From positions 481,729 to 545,728 of the forward strand of contig NZ_JACHGO010000002.1 in assembly GCF_014202345.1 (NCBI RefSeq): a stretch of 64,000 bases of DNA, read 5' to 3'. Under the pieces are notes generated by a model. That model searched no databases and had not been told where the DNA came from. It worked only from the letters and a program-made list of their open reading frames with translations. Below are positions 38,786-46,881 of this stretch, in pieces. Source of the DNA: Desulfovibrio intestinalis. GTDB lineage: Bacteria > Desulfobacterota > Desulfovibrionia > Desulfovibrionales > Desulfovibrionaceae. A program made the translations under genes and the position numbers. Each line of letters begins with the position of its first letter. The stretch's first letter is position 1.

Positions 38786-39472
38786 ATGGCTGGTCGGCAT
38801 GTTGTTATAACTGGCATCAGTGGCGGTCTGGGCAGGCATCTGGCTATGCGCGCCATGCAGGAAGGGTATGGCGTGACAGGGCTTTGCCGTACGCCGCCTG
38901 CTGATATTCCGTGCGAAGTGCTCTCCTGTGATGTCACCGTTGCAGAGCAGGTGGCTGATTGTTTTGCCCGGCTGCGGCACGTCCCCTTGTGGGGCGTCAT
39001 CAACGCTGCGGGGATTGCATCAATGAACCTTACTGTGACAACGCCGCCAGAGACCATGCGCCGCATTGTGGAAGTCAACCTGCTAGGAACCATGTACTGT
39101 TCTGCTCAGGCGGGGCGCTTGCTGGCACGCCGCAAGGGGGGCAGGATAATAAATTTTTCATCCATTGCCGTAGCCCTTGGGCTTGAGGGCGAGAGCGCCT
39201 ATGTGGCCGCCAAGGCTGGCGTGGAAGGATTCACGCGGGCATTCTCGCGTGAAATGTCTTCCTGGGGGGTAACGGTCAATGCTGTGGCTCCCGGCCCCAT
39301 TCCCACCCAACTCATTGCGGGGGTGCCACAGCACAAGCTTGACGCCCTGGTTGAAAGACAGGTTGTTCGCCGTCAGGGAACGCTTGAAGACGTTTGGAAA
39401 ACGGTTCATTGGCTGCTGGATGATGCGAGCGGCATGATTTCCGGCCAGTGTCTTCATGTGGGGGGCGTGTGA
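38786..39472 (+). CDS. FabG-type 3-oxoacyl-ACP reductase (SDR)
   Basis: Short-chain dehydrogenase, 228 aa, predicted to reduce a 3-oxoacyl-ACP to the 3-hydroxy form with NAD(P)H. The start at 38786 (MAGRHVVITGISG) has AAGAGGAA upstream; the frame upstream of it lies in the ACP gene. Motifs: TGISGGLG at 9-16, NAAG at 73-76, catalytic Ser126, Tyr139 and Lys143 (YVAAK), and a C-terminal GMISGQCLHVGG as in FabG. It is packed between the ACP and ligase genes, so it acts in the same pathway. Confidence 0.88.
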   Translation: MAGRHVVITGISGGLGRHLAMRAMQEGYGVTGLCRTPPADIPCEVLSCDVTVAEQVADCFARLRHVPLWGVINAAGIASMNLTVTTPPETMRRIVEVNLLGTMYCSAQAGRLLARRKGGRIINFSSIAVALGLEGESAYVAAKAGVEGFTRAFSREMSSWGVTVNAVAPGPIPTQLIAGVPQHKLDALVERQVVRRQGTLEDVWKTVHWLLDDASGMISGQCLHVGGV

Positions 39473-40764
39473 GTCTTTATCGTGATCTTTGCCTGCGCAG
39501 CGCAGATCCTGAGCGCCCCTTTCTGCTCGGGCAGGGGCAGAGTCTCAGCCTTGCCGACATCGCACAAGCGCCTGATTTGTGTGCGGGCATTGCGCCCGGC
39601 GATGTAGTGGCGCTTGTGGGGGATTTTGATGCCCCCGGCATACGTGCCTTGCTGGCGCTTGTGGATGCAAAGGCCATCGTCATGCCGTTGACATCAGCAA
39701 ACTACACTCAGCACGAATACTGTTTCGCAGCAGGGCATGCCGATGTAGTCATTGCAGATGGCAAAGTTACCCGGAGGCAGAAAAAGCAGAGCAAACAGCT
39801 ACTGCTTGATCAGTTGCGTTCTCTGGGCCACGCCGGGCTGCTTCTTTTTTCATCAGGAAGCACTGGCAGCCCCAAGGCTATTTTACACGATTTTGAAAAA
39901 TTCCTTGCACGCTATGCCACCCCGCGACCAGCCTGGACGACATTGGGGTTTTTGCTGTTCGACCATATTGGCGGTCTGAACACCCTGTTCCATACCCTGT
40001 TTAACAATGGCCGCGTGGTGCGCCCGACAGCCCGCACCGTGACCGCCGTATTTGAAGATATTCGCGATTATGGCGTTCAACTGTTGCCCACAACGCCGAC
40101 ATTTTTGCGAATGCTGGCCCACAGTGGGCTTCTTGATGCGGAAGCTTTGCCGTCTTTGCGGCTTATCACTTATGGAACCGAACAAATGGACCAGAATACC
40201 CTGTCGGCCATTGCTGACCTTTTGCCACAGGTGGATATCCGGCAGACTTACGGCATGTCTGAGCTGGGTATTCTGCGGGTGCGCACGCGAAAGCGCGATG
40301 AACTCTGGATACAGATCGGCGGTGAAGGCGTGGAAAGCCGTGTTCAAGATCACGAGCTGCACATCAGGGCCGAGAACAGGATGTTGGGCTACTTGAATGC
40401 TCCTTCGCCCTTTGACGCGGAAGGTTGGTTCAATACCAGAGATATGGTGGAAACTGACGGATCGTGGTTACGTATTGTGGGCCGGGCAGACAGCGTGATT
40501 AATGTGGGTGGTCTTAAAGTGCTGCCCGCTGAAGTTGAAAATACCGCGCTTTCTTTTTCTGGCGTAAGTTTGGCGAGGGCTGAAGGCGTGCCCAATCCGC
40601 TGACCGGCATGCATGTTGAATTGTTATGTCAGGCTGAGGAGGGCGTGGAAATAGCTGTTGAGGCTTTGCGGAAGTATCTGAAGAGCCAGCTGCCGCCCCA
40701 CGCGCGCCCTCTGCGGATTAGAATTGGAAAAGTCCCCATGGGGCATAGGTTCAAACGGTTATAG
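39469..40764 (+). CDS. Acyl-AMP ligase (ANL superfamily)
   Basis: Activates a carboxylic acid with ATP and likely transfers it to an ACP or CoA. The start is the GTG at 39469 overlapping the reductase stop (GTGA), behind a G-rich site. 431 aa, short for an ANL enzyme (usually 500-550). Motifs: the P-loop-like LLLFSSGSTGSPKAILHD near 125-142, QTYGMSELG near 260, the hinge DMVETDGSWLRIVGRADSVINVGG split around 330-350, and the C-terminal PMGHRFKRL holding the putative catalytic Lys. The N-terminal domain seems reduced. The substrate cannot be read from sequence; a short or hydroxylated acid loaded onto one of the two ACPs is my inference. Confidence 0.83.
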   Translation: MSLYRDLCLRSADPERPFLLGQGQSLSLADIAQAPDLCAGIAPGDVVALVGDFDAPGIRALLALVDAKAIVMPLTSANYTQHEYCFAAGHADVVIADGKVTRRQKKQSKQLLLDQLRSLGHAGLLLFSSGSTGSPKAILHDFEKFLARYATPRPAWTTLGFLLFDHIGGLNTLFHTLFNNGRVVRPTARTVTAVFEDIRDYGVQLLPTTPTFLRMLAHSGLLDAEALPSLRLITYGTEQMDQNTLSAIADLLPQVDIRQTYGMSELGILRVRTRKRDELWIQIGGEGVESRVQDHELHIRAENRMLGYLNAPSPFDAEGWFNTRDMVETDGSWLRIVGRADSVINVGGLKVLPAEVENTALSFSGVSLARAEGVPNPLTGMHVELLCQAEEGVEIAVEALRKYLKSQLPPHARPLRIRIGKVPMGHRFKRL

Positions 40765-41254
40765 GCAAGTAAAAAGCTAAATAAATTTTTATTTGTTTTT
40801 ATATATGATGCTTCAAGTTGTAGTAACAGTTATTACTATGAAATTACTGCAATGTTTCTAAGTTATATCTATTTGTATATTTTTTTATTATTATTTCTGA
40901 CGGTTAAAATTGTGGCAGCGTGGTTTAATTTGATACTTACGTGTTGACAGATGCTATTTCAGTATTTAGTTTCGATGCAACAAGGTAGTATACACACGAT
41001 TACCTGCGTATGAAGCGTGAACTTTTATGTGTTCGCCTTCCCCTTAGTTTAATCAGTCAGCTGGTTATGTTACATAAATAGCTGATTGGGGAGCGTTCTT
41101 GCCTCCCCGGATACTCGGTGATTACTTCCGGGTCTCCCCTATAATATCCCCTTTTTTTAGTGTAACCTAGGCACAACTTTTTTTAGACGTACAGTCTGAG
41201 AGTGTTGCCGTGTGTTACTTGACTCAAGCACCATGACCAGGTTCAGGGGGCATC
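40765..41254 (+). promoter_or_regulatory. 490-bp AT-rich leader of the adhesin gene
   Basis: A TTGACA hexamer at 40943-40948 with TAGTTT 17 nt on is a possible promoter. A 23-codon ATG frame (41010-41081) could be a leader peptide or chance. Then comes a set of competing hairpins: AATCAG/CTGATT (41051-41056 with 41082-41087), and GGGGAG (41088-41093), which can pair either with CTCCCC at 41103-41108 or with CTCCCC at 41134-41139 around CCCGGA/TCCGGG. A T7 run follows at about 41152. This layout is consistent with conditional termination. Confidence 0.4.
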
Positions 41255-44200
41255 ATGAGCAATATATTCCTTACTCGTCCAGCTGTCGGACAGCAGAGCG
41301 TGGTTCATTCAATAGAACAAGCTACATTTATTGCAGATTTTTCCGCAAACCAGATAACTCTGGAAAAGAATGATACTAGTCTTGTCTTTCGGTTTGATGA
41401 CGGAGGCAGCATCAAGCTGGCGGATTTTTATACTGAATATACAAAGGATAATACGCCCGACTTTGAAGTGGACGGGCAGCGTATCAGCGGCGCCGATTTC
41501 TTCAGCGCTTTTGGGCCTGATCTCGCGCCAGCCGCAGGCCCCTCTGCCGCAGAGCGCTCCGCCCGCTACAATGAATTTTCTGGAAGCGAACTTGCCGGCG
41601 GAGTCGAGCACCTTGACGGTATGGCCTATGCCCCCGGAGCTGAGAACGCTTTCAGTGATCCAGGCATGCAAAGTTCACTGCTTGCCGCTATGGCGGGACA
41701 GCCCACTGGCACAATCGGCTCCGGTGGGGGAAACACTGGCAGTGGGGTCGGAACGCAACCTCCACTGCATTATTCACTCACATATTCGAACGTAGCGCTT
41801 CTTGGCGCTGACGGACAGGATAATCCCGAAGTTCACCTTGAACTGGAACGTCTTGCCAGCGGCGGTGTGGCAGGCAATATGCTCACCATCACCAACTTTG
41901 ACGGCAGTGCAAGCTACGCTGGTGCTGCCAACGCCGACGGCACTTGGACATTCAATCTTGACGGGTATCAGGCCGTGTATGACCCGGTAAAGGGCGAACT
42001 TGTTTTTACCCTCACGAACCCGGCTGGCGGCGCGGCAGCTTCAGAAAACTACACCTTGGTGTTCACTGACGGCAGCGGGCAGCAGTCCAGCCACGGAGTG
42101 CGGGTTGCCTCTACCGCCGACCACAATGACATGACCTCCATTGTCTGGAAGGCTCCCGAAGATGCTACCATGCTGGTGACGGATCAGACTTGGGCTGGCG
42201 AGGTCGCACACGGTGCGCACCTTACAAACGCCAGCACAGCGGATATTGCAGCAGCCATCAAGCTGCCGCGTCCTCCGGCGGGCGAAGGCGCGTATGATGC
42301 TGGCGGCGGCCGCGAGATGCACTATCAGCTCACGGAGACGTCGCTTACGGCTGATGGCGGGCAGAGCAGATTTGAGATTGACCTGAAATCTGGCACAAGC
42401 TCTTTGCGTATCAGCAATAATGATAATGCCGCGGTTCTACAGGGAGTGGAACATCACGACCCCCTGCCCGGATTTGTCGATCATAATCCTTATGGACCTG
42501 GTTATGATGGTGGGACCACCACAAACTATACGGCAAATGTGACGGCTACCGTGGCCTCTCAAGGTACGGCCGCCCAGAATGAAGTTCGGGTGACTGGCGG
42601 TGATTTGAGCATTCAGACCGTAAGTGACCAAGCCAGTTTTTCAACGGATGGCGCTGCCTACGTCAGCGGCGCTTACGCTACAGACGGGGGCAGCGTTTCT
42701 CTGGAGGCGCAGGGGCTTTCCGTCGGCGTGGCTTCAGTGGCGGCCGGATCTGCTGCCCAAAATGCCGTCATCACTGGTGCGCATTCTGCGGGGGGCGTGC
42801 TGGAAAATGCGGGCACTCTTGGAGACTGGGGCAGTCATTACATCAATAGGGAATTCGACAATTCAGAGATTAATCTTGCCGCCACCGCAGGCGATGTAAA
42901 GGTCAGCGCTGATCTGACCGGAACGGCTGGCGTCAACACTGCTGTTGCCGGGGTTGCCGCCACGGATAACGGGCACGTAAACGTAGCTGCAGCTAATGGC
43001 AATATTGACATCACCGTTAATAACAGGACAGAGAGCGGATCGCTGGATCAATCCTCCAGCATTTTTGGCGTATTTTCCGGTGTTGGGCTTGGAGGTAATG
43101 ATCTGCCAGTGGAAGGGGATTTTTCAGATAAAAATCAACAATATCAATATACTTATAGTCTTTACCAACAGTATCTTGCTGACAAATTTGCTCCTTCCCA
43201 AAATCCTTATTTAACTCAGAAGCTGGATTTTGATTCAAACCGTGGCGAGCAGGCCATTGTGGACATCCGGGCTGAAAAGGATGTGAATGTTGCCCTGAAT
43301 CTGGGTGCGCAGAACGGCAGTTATGAAGCTGCTGGCATCAATGCGCAGTTTGGCGACGTAAACGTTGCCTCCAATAGCGGCAACATCAATGTCGACGTCG
43401 CCATGCAGGGCCAGCACCTCTCTGGCTCCGGTCAAAAATGGGTTTCTGCCCTTGAGATAAGCAATGGAACTGCCGACCTGAAGGCTGAACAGGGGAACGT
43501 GAAGCTGTCAGTAAGTGCCAATGGTGAAAATATCGCCGTGGTGCACTACAACGGGGCAACGGCCATGCCAGCGAGCAGCCCGTATGACTACATTCCTGAT
43601 GCCGCTGTTGTGGCGTCCTCATCCCTCACGGGCAAGAACATTAACCTGAATGGTACTGTGGGGGCTGACGGCAGCTCAGCCATAAATCATATCATTGGTA
43701 TTAATGCGACACATACGCACAAAAAAGAAACCTTTGTCATCAGCGCAGATGAGCGGTTTACGCTGAACGTCACCGCAGTCGACAATGGCGGCGCCACTTC
43801 AGCTACAGGCGTTTATGTGGGCTATGCCCTTTATCCTGACGGTTACGGCGGCTATGCATATAATAATGGCGCCAGCTATGTGTTGGCGCTTGGAGCCAAA
43901 GAGGCGGAAATAAACGCGCGAGTTGAAGCCGGAACCGGACTTTCGGCGGACAGTTATAGCGTGGGCATCGAAGCCAGCGGGCATAAGTTCGTTATCATGT
44001 CTGATTCAGAAGATAACCTGTGGCGAGACGCATATGATGGATCTGGAAACAAGCTGCCAAACACAACAAGCCTTGGGTACACAACGGCATACGATTTTGA
44101 TGCCGTTAATCAGCTGACCATTTCGGCTGGAGGCGCAACGCACAATACCGGCATTTTGTCTGCGGATGCTGAGATTCCTATGGGCGGTTCTCCCTATTAC

Positions 44201-45361
44201 GCTCCCTCGAGCGTGGATATTCGGGCTGATTCGCTCACGGTCACGGCTACGGGCAATCCCGAAGCAGGAAGTATATCAACCAGTGTGGGCATTGCCGCCA
44301 CCGGACAAAGCTCCGTGCAGATCATCTCCAATAACGTCAATATTGAAGCCACTGATGCGCACCACAGCGTGGGCGTTCAATCTGACGGAAACAGCAATTA
44401 TGCCCCCGGAATCACGATTTCCAACGCCATTCAAAATGCTACTTCAGATTCGGCCCTGACTGTCATCATTTCTGCCAAGGTGGGCACCGACCTTGAAAGT
44501 ATGACCAATGGCATCGCCATTGAAGCCATCAACGGCGGCCATGTGCAGATTGTTTCTCGCGGTTACAGTGGCGACTATGTTGAAATCAATGGTGGCATTG
44601 TTACCGACGGCACCGGGCGCGTAACCATTCAGACGGGTGGCGGCGATGACGTGGTGAAGCTGAACGGAGCCGTGGATATTGGTGCCTCTGGTGGGCTCAA
44701 TATTGATGGCGGTGACGGATACAATCTGTTGATCCTTTCCGCTCCTGACCACGACACCTTCATGCAGTACTACGGAAATTGGTTTGCAAACGGAGCTATT
44801 GAGAACAATATCAATAATTTTCATGAAATTATCCTGCAAGGCGTTGATATGGGATCAGACGCCTACAACTTGATCATGAACAGTGTTGGCAATCATGATA
44901 TTGCCGTACGGGTCATTGATGAAGGAACCAATCTGGATCTGGTGGTCAATGCCTATGAGTATGATTTCAGCTCCCATGACGACCTGACAGGAGACAGTGA
45001 TTTGCTCTTTGTTCGGTTCAATGGCGCAGAGAATCCCAATCAGGAAGAATTTGACCAGACCTTGCACAATATCGGCAAGGTCGGCGATGGCTATGAAAGT
45101 GTGCTGCTTGATTTCGTGGGTTCGGGCGACGAGCCTATGTTTGGAGAAAACAACAATCTCGACAGCCTGTTCAACCTGAAGAACAGCGCCAATGAAAATA
45201 CTGACATCTTCGTTCGCGCCACATCCGATGATGCCATTTTGAATTCTGGCTGGACTGCCAGTGATGAAACCAAGGTGCTGAATGGCGAAACCTACACTGA
45301 ATACAACGATGCCAGCGGCAATACAATGTATGTGCAGTTGACCACCGAAAGTGGCGGCTAG
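41255..45361 (+). CDS. Large cysteine-free secreted adhesin-like repeat protein
   Basis: 1368 aa, acidic, rich in Gly, Ala, Asn, Asp and Thr, without a single Cys and without an N-terminal signal peptide, all typical of type I secreted adhesins. Residues 1-125 form a module (MSNIFLTRPAVGQQSVV, then FDDGGSIKLADFYTEY and RYNEFSGSELAGGVEHLDGM) that I recall at the start of large Desulfovibrio and Bilophila surface proteins. The middle (about 430-1100) consists of irregular beta-helix-like strands such as GHVNVAAANGNIDITV near 570 and GDVNVASNSGNINVDVA near 698. Near 1130-1150, GGGDDVVKLNG and NIDGGDGYNLLIL resemble RTX-type calcium turns and the C-terminal secretion region. No transporter genes lie nearby. 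AGGGGG precedes the ATG. Confidence 0.8.
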   Translation: MSNIFLTRPAVGQQSVVHSIEQATFIADFSANQITLEKNDTSLVFRFDDGGSIKLADFYTEYTKDNTPDFEVDGQRISGADFFSAFGPDLAPAAGPSAAERSARYNEFSGSELAGGVEHLDGMAYAPGAENAFSDPGMQSSLLAAMAGQPTGTIGSGGGNTGSGVGTQPPLHYSLTYSNVALLGADGQDNPEVHLELERLASGGVAGNMLTITNFDGSASYAGAANADGTWTFNLDGYQAVYDPVKGELVFTLTNPAGGAAASENYTLVFTDGSGQQSSHGVRVASTADHNDMTSIVWKAPEDATMLVTDQTWAGEVAHGAHLTNASTADIAAAIKLPRPPAGEGAYDAGGGREMHYQLTETSLTADGGQSRFEIDLKSGTSSLRISNNDNAAVLQGVEHHDPLPGFVDHNPYGPGYDGGTTTNYTANVTATVASQGTAAQNEVRVTGGDLSIQTVSDQASFSTDGAAYVSGAYATDGGSVSLEAQGLSVGVASVAAGSAAQNAVITGAHSAGGVLENAGTLGDWGSHYINREFDNSEINLAATAGDVKVSADLTGTAGVNTAVAGVAATDNGHVNVAAANGNIDITVNNRTESGSLDQSSSIFGVFSGVGLGGNDLPVEGDFSDKNQQYQYTYSLYQQYLADKFAPSQNPYLTQKLDFDSNRGEQAIVDIRAEKDVNVALNLGAQNGSYEAAGINAQFGDVNVASNSGNINVDVAMQGQHLSGSGQKWVSALEISNGTADLKAEQGNVKLSVSANGENIAVVHYNGATAMPASSPYDYIPDAAVVASSSLTGKNINLNGTVGADGSSAINHIIGINATHTHKKETFVISADERFTLNVTAVDNGGATSATGVYVGYALYPDGYGGYAYNNGASYVLALGAKEAEINARVEAGTGLSADSYSVGIEASGHKFVIMSDSEDNLWRDAYDGSGNKLPNTTSLGYTTAYDFDAVNQLTISAGGATHNTGILSADAEIPMGGSPYYAPSSVDIRADSLTVTATGNPEAGSISTSVGIAATGQSSVQIISNNVNIEATDAHHSVGVQSDGNSNYAPGITISNAIQNATSDSALTVIISAKVGTDLESMTNGIAIEAINGGHVQIVSRGYSGDYVEINGGIVTDGTGRVTIQTGGGDDVVKLNGAVDIGASGGLNIDGGDGYNLLILSAPDHDTFMQYYGNWFANGAIENNINNFHEIILQGVDMGSDAYNLIMNSVGNHDIAVRVIDEGTNLDLVVNAYEYDFSSHDDLTGDSDLLFVRFNGAENPNQEEFDQTLHNIGKVGDGYESVLLDFVGSGDEPMFGENNNLDSLFNLKNSANENTDIFVRATSDDAILNSGWTASDETKVLNGETYTEYNDASGNTMYVQLTTESGG

Positions 45362-45381
45362 GATTCAGCCATGTAAAGAAT

Positions 45382-45414
45382 AACGGCCCGGGTCAATCCC
45401 GGGCCGTTATTTTG
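45382..45414 (+). terminator. Terminator of the adhesin gene
   Basis: A perfect 11-bp stem, AACGGCCCGGG (45382-45392) with CCCGGGCCGTT (45398-45408), is followed by TTATTTT. Confidence 0.92.
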
Positions 45415-45416
45415 TG

Positions 45417-45586
45417 TGGCCGCTCTAGGGGCTGTTTCTAAATAATTCTTTTGTCAAACTGGCTGCGTCAGAAGGCCCTTTTTTACTCCAGTCATGTACC
45501 GTAAGAGTACATTCCTTTCGTAAAAAAGGCCTTTTTCCTTGCCCTTGGCGCAAAATCATTTATTTGGAGACAGCCCCTAGCGGCCA
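45417..45586. repeat. 170-bp palindromic MITE-like element
   Basis: Terminal inverted repeats of about 35 bp: the left end runs TGGCCGCT-CT-AGGGGCTG then TTTCTAAATAATTCTTTTG (45417-45453). The right end is its near-exact complement (45551-45586). Inside, a second inverted repeat pairs AAGGCCCTTTTTTAC with GTAAAAAAGGCCTT, so the whole unit folds into a long hairpin. There is no coding capacity. It resembles a non-autonomous transposon relic or a dispersed extragenic palindrome. I see no second copy in this window. Confidence 0.75.
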
Positions 45587-45671
45587 TACTGCTTTATGAA
45601 ACCTTTCGCCCAGCTTTAAAATACGCTATCGTACGAGATTAACAGCAAGAATAACTTGAAGGTGGCGCTGC

Positions 45672-46751
45672 ATGGGTAATTATGTGCTGGACAATGTGGA
45701 GCTTGCAGGCTGCTCCGTTGTGCTGGGGGAAACCACGCTGCGCCTTGAAGACGAACCGCAGCACTGGGGCAATGACCGTACGCAGCTGGCGCGTTTGCAG
45801 AAGCGGCTGGGCATGGATGCACGGCAGGTTGCCGCATCCGGCACTACAACCAGTGACCTGTGCCGTCAGGCTGCAACTTCTCTCATGCTGGCGATGGATA
45901 TTGCCCCTCAGGATGTCACGGCCATTGTCTCAGTAACCCAGACCCCAGACTATCTCATGCCGGGGAACGCCTATGTTCTTCATGCCGCCCTTGGCCTTTC
46001 CAAGGAAACGGTAGCTCTTGATGTTTGCCAGGGTTGCGCCGGATTTGTCTATGGTTTGTGGCTGGCTGGCATGATGGCCCAGGCGGCAGGTGGCGATGGA
46101 GTATTGCTTTGCGCCGGGGATACGCTCTCGCGTGTTGCCAACAAAAATGACCACACCACAGCGCCAATTTTTGGCGATGCTGGCAGCGCTGCCTGGATTC
46201 GGTTTTGCCCTGATGCGGAAAAAATGTATTTTGTTCTGCGCGCCGATGGTCACGAACTGGAAAAATTGTACATTCCGGCGGGCGGCGGGCGTATGCCAGC
46301 ATCTCCATTAACAGGAGCAGAGGTGGTTTCCGAAGACGGAAGTGCCCGTTCCCTTGATAATCTTCATATGGACGGTGTGGGTATTTTTTCCTTCACCATG
46401 TCCGAACAGCCCCGGTTATTGCATGATATTCTGCAACGCTCCGGCTATAGTGCGGAGCAGATCGACTACTTCGTCATGCATCAGGGCAATCGGTATATTG
46501 TTGAAACCGTGGCTAAAAAAACGGGCATTCCGGCGCAAAAAGTCCCTGTAGCAACATTTTCCCGTTATGGAAATTTGAATTCTGCGTCAATTCCTGGCGT
46601 GCTTTGTGGCGAGCTGGCTTCCACTGCCCGAGAAAAAAACTTGAATGTTGTTTTGCAGGGGTTTGGCGTGGGGCTTTCCTGGGGGGCGTGCCAGACCCGG
46701 TTGCGGCATGTTCATTGCCTTGATCCTCAGCTATACAGCCCCGTCAGCTGA
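45672..46751 (+). CDS. 3-oxoacyl-ACP synthase III-like ketosynthase (second copy)
   Basis: 359 aa with an intact KAS III triad: Cys122 in VCQGCAGFVYG, His270 in FVMHQGNR and Asn301 in YGNLNSAS. GDAGSAAWI and the C-terminal GFGVGLSWGA fit. It shares with the first copy the context TPDYLMPGNA versus SADYLLPASA, and GDTLSR versus GDTPGR, so the two are related more closely to each other than either seems to FabH. It stands alone behind the adhesin terminator and MITE-like repeat, with its own ribosome site (AAGGTGG). Two condensing enzymes for two ACPs suggest two acyl chains or two successive condensations. Confidence 0.87.
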   Translation: MGNYVLDNVELAGCSVVLGETTLRLEDEPQHWGNDRTQLARLQKRLGMDARQVAASGTTTSDLCRQAATSLMLAMDIAPQDVTAIVSVTQTPDYLMPGNAYVLHAALGLSKETVALDVCQGCAGFVYGLWLAGMMAQAAGGDGVLLCAGDTLSRVANKNDHTTAPIFGDAGSAAWIRFCPDAEKMYFVLRADGHELEKLYIPAGGGRMPASPLTGAEVVSEDGSARSLDNLHMDGVGIFSFTMSEQPRLLHDILQRSGYSAEQIDYFVMHQGNRYIVETVAKKTGIPAQKVPVATFSRYGNLNSASIPGVLCGELASTAREKNLNVVLQGFGVGLSWGACQTRLRHVHCLDPQLYSPVS

Positions 46752-46881
46752 TTCTTCTATTTTTCAGCAGCTTACTTTTGAAATATTTCATATTCCCCAG
46801 TTGCCATTCTGCTGAAATGCAATTTTGTTATAATTCACAAAGCGTTACGGCGTGCTGCATTTTTGCACAGCGGTAGAGCAT

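Noticed and set aside
41255-45361. Autotransporter (type V) assignment for the large repeat protein
   Set aside because: There is no signal peptide, no C-terminal beta-barrel and no terminal aromatic residue; the features fit type I secretion better.
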